A DNA stretch of 64,000 bases. Origin: Acanthosoma haemorrhoidale (Eukaryota > Arthropoda > Insecta > Hemiptera > Acanthosomatidae). Below are positions 59,045 to 64,000 of the stretch, one piece after another. Position numbers and translations under genes: made by a program. The stretch spans positions 107,800,638 through 107,864,637 of the forward strand of contig OV884014.1 in the NCBI GenBank assembly GCA_930367205.1, given 5' to 3'. The first letter of the stretch is position 1. Each line of letters starts with the position of its first letter. The notes under the pieces are model-generated. The model did no database searches. It saw only the letters and a list, made by a program, of their open reading frames with translations, and was not told the DNA's origin.

Positions 59045-59232
59045 ATTTTTTTTATTTTTCGAAGCTCTCTAGGTCGAATTTAGGATGTGGGAAAAATATA
59101 AAATATTTGGAGTGATAGGAACCTTGTACTAGGAGCACCTGCTTGAAGGTGGTGTGAGAGGAGTTAGGAATGTGGGAATCCTCGGTGGAGGTTGGTTAAG
59201 CCAGTACAGTAGTGAGAGTCTACCGGTGGCAC
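59045..59232 (-). mobile_element. Family B 3' UTR fragment
   Basis: This minus-strand fragment of the Family B 3' UTR, in element sense, runs from the degraded CAGTGG/CCACTG hairpin region (near 59204-59225) through the block with TCCACCGAGGATTCCCAC to AGAGAGCTTCG and an A-rich tail (T-rich on the plus strand at about 59046-59059). No coding part remains. Confidence 0.82.
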
Positions 59233-59459
59233 ACTTAATTAAATGGTTCACTTATTAATTAATTGTACCTTACAGATGAGTGCCACGGGTATGATAAATG
59301 TACATTTACAAGTTGTAAAAAATACAATGCTATATGCCTTGAATCATAATTATGTTATTAAAATTTTTATTTTTCTAAATATATACCAGGCTAAAATTGT
59401 TTTTTTTTCCAATTCTGTATTTTATTTGACGATTGAACAAATATTTTTAATTTTAAATA

Positions 59460-59530
59460 AATGTACAATAATCCTTATCAGTGAATCTATAATTGTATAT
59501 AATTATCTGTAAATTTGAAGGGGCTATGAA
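59460..59530 (+). mobile_element. Family A extreme 3' tail fragment
   Basis: A 70-bp plus-strand piece matches the last part of the second Family A 3' UTR type (ATCTATAATTGTATATAATT, TCTGTAAATTTGAAGGGGCTATGAA). It lacks a long A-tail. Confidence 0.6.
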
Positions 59531-60046
59531 ATTTATTAGAAATGTGAAGAACGTCACAATAATAATGTTAACTTCTTCAGAATATGCTTATTCCGGTGTC
59601 AACATTTCAAAAAGATATTTATTATATTTTTATTTTATATTGAACTGTCTCGGAACCAAAATTAATGAAAAAAAAAAAAAATTCTAGAAGTTTTCACAGG
59701 TCCGAAAATGAAGAATTTCCCTTTCTCACTCATTCTGACTTCAATTGTAGTCAACTGACAAGTGTTTTAAGTCCTGATAGATATTGAATAGGAGTCTAGG
59801 GAACAAGACAGACAGAGCCTGAAACAGGAGAGAGGGAGGGAGAAACATGTATGTAGGGAATTAAAAAGGAAAACAGGGATATAGAAGTACGGCGAGGGCA
59901 CACAGTCAGATTGGAGCAGACCTGAGGGCACCGCATATTGCCTTTCCGTGCAAAGCCACTCTTAGCAATGCTTTTTTATAAATCTCATTTCTACGCTCCA
60001 CTTTTATTTATTATACTTCACAAATATATATTTTCGGTTGGTAAAA
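59531..60046. other. Unique sequence, no gene seen
   Basis: No coding region is supported in this short AT-rich stretch. A purine-rich patch occurs at 59800-59890. Confidence 0.45.
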
Positions 60047-60411
60047 TAACGCATCTAACTTCACCTAACCTGTCGCTTCGTCTCAAATTGATGATATATA
60101 AATGTGTCCTCCGGCCAGCTCTGCTGTACGGTGCCCCGCTATTTACCCACTTGACTGACAATACAGCCAAATGTCTCCAACACTTCCAGAATGGAATCAT
60201 GCGAAAAGTGGTCCGACATACCTCTTTCGAGAGGTTGAAGAACGCTGACCTGCACCCGTTGCTTGGTGTGCCGTCGGTGGGCGAGTTCATCCGCCGGAGA
60301 CACATTTTTTTGACTCGTTGCAGCACCTGACAAACACAGTGTTTAACACTATGACCCCCACCACTCCTCCCGCATCGATGGCAACAGACTGTCGGGGAAA
60401 AATTAGGTTAA
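60047..60411 (+). pseudogene. Reverse transcriptase C-terminal fragment (Family A)
   Basis: The frame reads LTSPNLSLRLKLMIYKCVLR, PALLYGAPLFTHLTDNTAKC, MRKVVRHTSFERLKNADLHP and VGEFIRRRH. Relative to the 42 kb copy, 4 nt are lost inside the HIKFFD codons (near 60304), so the frame shifts and stops early. In the original frame the terminal CAT CGA TGG is followed by CAA instead of TAA, and the next stop is at 60409-60411. It is non-functional. Confidence 0.83.
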
Positions 60412-60680
60412 AAATTAGTATGTAAGTTAATATTAAGGTTGATCAAAAAGGTGAGCCCCATCACCTTTATTAGTCGGTTTAGTCCAGTCACGTATAATGT
60501 ATATCATTATACTTGTTTATTCATTATATAATTTCTATAAAATAACAAAACCTGTATATAATGTAGTGATGCTACAGGAAATACAAAATAATTTGTAAAT
60601 AGATTCACCTGAGGATCTATAATTATAAGGAAATTTGAAGGGGCTATGGGGGAAAAAAAGCCAAAAAAAAAAACCCTCAT
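60047..60680 (+). mobile_element. Non-LTR retrotransposon, Family A copy 5
   Basis: This plus-strand copy has the RT C-terminus and a full 3' UTR of the second type. The AAAGGTGA/TCACCTTT hairpin is at 60447-60468. The distal block GTAGTGATGCTACAGGAAAT follows and the copy ends GGGGCTATGGGGG plus an A-rich tail (60653-60673). It is 5'-truncated near 60047. Confidence 0.88.
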
Positions 60681-62707
60681 CTATTCAGACATTAACTCAC
60701 ATCATCTCATGGACCAGTTAAACTGGCCCCGGGAACATTTAATAAAACCATTCTCAACCTATTCAACATAAGACAGTTTTGGGATTTAACAATTACCAAG
60801 TATTGTTTTTTAAAAATATTTAAGCTTTGTATACTCGTATTTACAGGGCGTGAGTAAAAAGGGCTGAATGTGTTATGAAGAGATGGGTGTGACCATCGGA
60901 ACGCGGGTCCTGCACTAGCTAAGTGACTCTGTGAAGGTTGGAGTTTGATCTATGTAACGATTACCACCCCATTATATATTGCAAGGAAAAAAAGCATTTC
61001 TTAAGGTCAAAACACTAAAAGATGCATAGTAGATTATTTGTATTAGCTTAAATGTGGATTATATATATATTTAAAAAAAAATGGAATGTGTATAATAAAA
61101 AGAAATTGAAGAAAATATCGAGGCCACTTAGCCATGGATAAACTATTGTTACTAAAATTATAGTAATTGCTAACTATGTAACAGAAAGGTTTATATTTTG
61201 AGGACCATTTAGTCAGTAATCGAGGTTTAAGTTCATCCGAAGGTTGGAGTTCATATTTGGAAAAATAAAAAATAATAACCCTTTCATTGAAAAAAATCGC
61301 CATGGAGAAATGCTGCCTTTGTCAATTTTGTTTTTTCTTTCAAAAAATGTTTCAAGAGCGGTTCTTTAGTGTTGTCCTTTTCATGGCACGGCATTCCTAC
61401 TTTTATTCGTAGCTTTTTATTTTTTCCACTTTTGTAGCAATTACTACATTGCGTTTTTTTCTGTTTCCTTTTATGTCTTTCGTATTCATCCGAGCAAAAA
61501 AGGCAATGAAAATGTTGGGAACCGTTCAACTAAGCGGCTGTATGAAAATTCATTTAGGAAAACCTACATCAATAACTTTTCCGGTTGCTTTCAAAATGGA
61601 TTCCACACGACCACGAACATGAAGGTTTTGTGTTGTTCCTTGTGATATGAGGCAGTTTCATTTCATGACATATGTACGATAAATTACGAAAAAAACAAAC
61701 AATGAAATAAATAACGCATCATAATTTATGGCTACATTTTATAGCCAGGGGCATTGCTAATCTATCAACTCTTTTCGCTTTAATCACTCCAAGCTGTGTT
61801 CTTGGAATGGCTGAGTCGTGAGCCAGGGAGCAAGCAATTATCCTCACTCTCCAGTGTTCCTATCTTCAAATATATTTATTACCTTTTAGTTTATTATTAT
61901 TTCCATGGGTGCTAGAGGTAACCAGGCAAAAGTCACAACCCTTCTTTAGAGGTGAAAGGAACAAACATGGTTGTCACAACGGTAGGTACATTTCCACTGA
62001 GCAGGGTTTATATTTAAGACAAAATCCGCTATAGAGTCAAATAAAAACTTTATTTAATTTCAAAGTGTCGGTGGGTAGTTGTCCAGAGCTTACCCACTCA
62101 ATTATTGATTACCTCCCTAACCATTTTCTCTCACGAGGCTGAGTGGACCCCTTGGCTAAAAATCCAGGACCCCCCCGTATTTGCTCTCTTGTATTGATAT
62201 AAAAATATGTAACTCCATTTCTGGTTATGATAGGTGCCAACTTCTTTTGTTCTCCAAGTTGTCTTCTTCTAAGCACACCTTGGTGTCCCTCTCGACGTTG
62301 AGTAGGAAGCACACTTTATATACCGGCATTGCGGATTCGCTAAAGCCTGGGAACGTTAGGTTATAATTTCTATCGACCTCAGCTGTTGTAGGAAGAGGAC
62401 AGAACCACCGCACTGGCGAACTGACAAACGAGCGAACAGCGCCCACTAATGGGCAGGCCAGCGACAGTAACCACATTTTTGCAGCCGAGTGATCAATCAG
62501 AGAGTGTAGAGAGAGAAGAAAATAATGACCAGGTCCATCATTACTTGTGTGTATTCGAGGGGGCTCCATCCCTCCGTGTCAATTATTGGCGCCAAAGGTC
62601 ACCAGTCGATTGGCTCAAAGTTGTATGGTCGAATATCAACAATGAGAATATATTGTTTACCCTATATCGTAATGTAGGGTGGTTTGTCAATAAGCCTGGA
62701 AAGGCCT
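60681..62707. other. Unique AT-rich sequence, one Cys-rich frame of unknown nature
   Basis: Apart from the frame described at 61284-61529, no coding region or repeat is recognised. Patches at 61900-62600 are of mixed composition without a known motif. Confidence 0.45.
61284..61529 (-). pseudogene. Possible relic with Cys-x2-Cys pairs, unknown family
   Basis: An 81-codon minus-strand frame contains HCLFCSDEYERHKRKQKKTQ followed by CSNCYK and, later, VGMPCHEKD. The two C-x2-C pairs and the basic linker look like a small zinc-binding domain. The pattern is loosely like the cysteine-rich C-terminus of piggyBac-type transposases, but spacing and remaining Cys/His residues do not fit well enough to name it. 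No neighbouring transposase blocks, inverted repeats or splice context were identified. It may be chance. Confidence 0.25.
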
Positions 62708-62935
62708 CCCATCCCTAGGCTCAACCCTCAGTGGACTCTCACCACCGTCCCGATATCACCCACACCTCTCCCGAGGCCCTCCACACTCCTCATCTCCTAC
62801 ACACATCCTTCAAATGGGACACCCCCTAGTGAAAGGCTCTTCTCAGTACAAATAAATTATCCTTTTATTTTTCCCTTATCCTATTTTTTTGTTTTTTTGA
62901 GAGCTATGAAGAAAAGAAGAAAAAAAAAACAAAAA
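62708..62935 (+). mobile_element. Family B 3' UTR fragment
   Basis: This plus-strand fragment starts at the second half of the first hairpin (CCCTAGGCTCAACC). It continues with CAGTGGACTCTCACCACCG, the GAGGC-CACACTCCT block and TTTTTCCCTTATCC, and ends GAGAGCTATGAAG with an A-rich tail (about 62905-62935). No coding part. Confidence 0.85.
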
Positions 62936-64000
62936 CGAATCCTCAGAACTTCAGTATTCGACCGTCTCTTTCTTTCACGCTCCACCACTCTCTGCCATTC
63001 TCTCCTCCTAGCATTCGGCATGCTTCACCCTTAAATTTAAAAAGACTTGGAAACTATTCATTTCTGTTATTCGGCACTAATTTAATAGCTTTCTTATTAT
63101 TTGTAATGCAAATCTAATTGTTTGCTGGTAACATCCTTACTTTTTATAACATCCTTATTGCTTATTTATCATGTGTTTTGTTAATTTAAGGTTTTTTTTA
63201 AAAATATAATGTTTGTGCCAGAGCTGAGTTCTCTTTAGGTGAATTATAATATAACTCATAGGGGAGTTTTGTAATAAACATTATAAATATTTAGTGTTCA
63301 TTATATTATAAAGGAGTTATTAATTATTATATATATATATGTTTTCTGTTTTAATAGATTAATAAACATTTAAGCGAAAAATAATAAATAGTACATGATT
63401 TGAATTAACTTAAAGGTGTTTTGACTGCTGCATAGTCTAATCATGTTCATTCAAACTACCGACTACTTCAATAACTCATGTGACTCATGACCTGCTCCTT
63501 AAATAAATATAGTTTCTAATAGACATTATAAATATTTAGTGTTCATTATATTATAAAGGATATGATAGATGACTGCCCTTTAGAATATAAAACCCTGTAG
63601 AGAAGCTGTTCTTAGAAGCATCGATTGAACTGATGATGCAAAACGCCGCGGTTGCCCTCATTGAGATTCTGCACCTGACTTTGGACCTGGTAATTGTTAA
63701 CGGCCTGTTCTATAGCTAATGGCTAGATCGACCTTTCCAGCACAAGTAACGGATAATTTAAAAGTATTCATTCCACGATCTAGCAAAATTAAATTCAAAC
63801 AAGATCAAAGTACAAAAGTAGCATATTTTACTATTACTGTTTTGCAATTGGGACCAAAATCGAGTTTCTTCAGTCGACAGTAGGCAGTACTTAGATCGAA
63901 TATAATTTCACTATGTAGCAGTCAAAAGAACTTTAAGTTAATTCAAATCATGTACTATTTATTCTTTTTCCCTTAAATGTTTATAAATATATTAATCGTG
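62936..64000. other. AT-rich unique sequence, no gene seen
   Basis: No coding region is supported. A 43-bp direct repeat occurs twice (63273-63315 and 63518-63560), and a short (AT)n at about 63329-63341. The window ends in AT-rich sequence. Confidence 0.5.
63273..63560. repeat. 43-bp direct repeat pair, 245 bp apart
   Basis: AATAAACATTATAAATATTT followed by AGTGTTCATTATATTATAAAGGA occurs at 63273-63315. With one substitution it occurs again at 63518-63560. The intervening sequence is unrelated. Confidence 0.85.

Overview
This 64 kb window is eukaryotic and looks like intergenic or intronic DNA from a repeat-rich arthropod genome, most probably an insect; the taxonomic call is an inference. 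It is AT-rich, every long open frame is short or lies in a repeat, several arthropod-style retroelement families are present, and there is no bacterial-type gene packing. No host protein-coding gene, rRNA gene or intact tRNA gene could be supported. Everything recognisable is repetitive or mobile.

Mobile elements. Four non-LTR retrotransposon families are present, all as 5'-truncated or broken copies. The family letters are mine. Family A (jockey-like) lies at 2.6-3.2 kb (-), 42.3 kb (+), 44.9 kb (+), 50.5 kb (-), 59.5 kb (+) and 60.0-60.7 kb (+). Family B, related to A, lies at 11.0-11.8 kb (-), 29.5 kb (-), 33.6-34.1 kb (+), 35.5 and 35.9 kb (-), 52.3-53.2 kb (+), 59.1 kb (-) and 62.7 kb (+). 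Family C (jockey-like, young) lies at 22.1-22.6 kb (+) and 40.35-41.7 kb (-); the latter is the best-preserved reverse transcriptase in the window. Family D is one fragment at 50.8-51.45 kb (-), fused in frame to a Family A copy. A DNA transposon relic with 25-bp terminal inverted repeats and a broken Merlin/ISXO2-type transposase lies at 16165-17031. Three solo LTRs of one LTR-retrotransposon family (E) lie at 38927-39480 (-), 48317-49164 (+) and 54087-54878 (+). Two of them have perfect 5-bp target duplications.

Tandem repeats. The large arrays are: a 22-bp unit (53 copies, 3669-4834), a 75-bp unit (5767-6227), a mixed 43/30-bp unit (17173-17752), (GA)n (26613-26752), a complex array with a 92-bp higher-order period (31303-32606), a 23-bp minisatellite carrying two duplicated Family B tails (35360-36130), a 126-bp unit (45166-45676) and a 55-bp unit (36 copies, 55576-57557).

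The remainder is mostly unique AT-rich sequence. It holds several less AT-rich islands that could be regulatory, a tRNA-like sequence without an anticodon arm at about 57964, and isolated B-box-like motifs. I see no convincing new multi-gene system. The most useful results are the Merlin relic, the LTR family with its target duplications, the 3'-terminal hairpins shared by copies of each non-LTR family, the chimeric retroelement frame near 51 kb, and the retroelement tail amplified inside a minisatellite at 35-36 kb.
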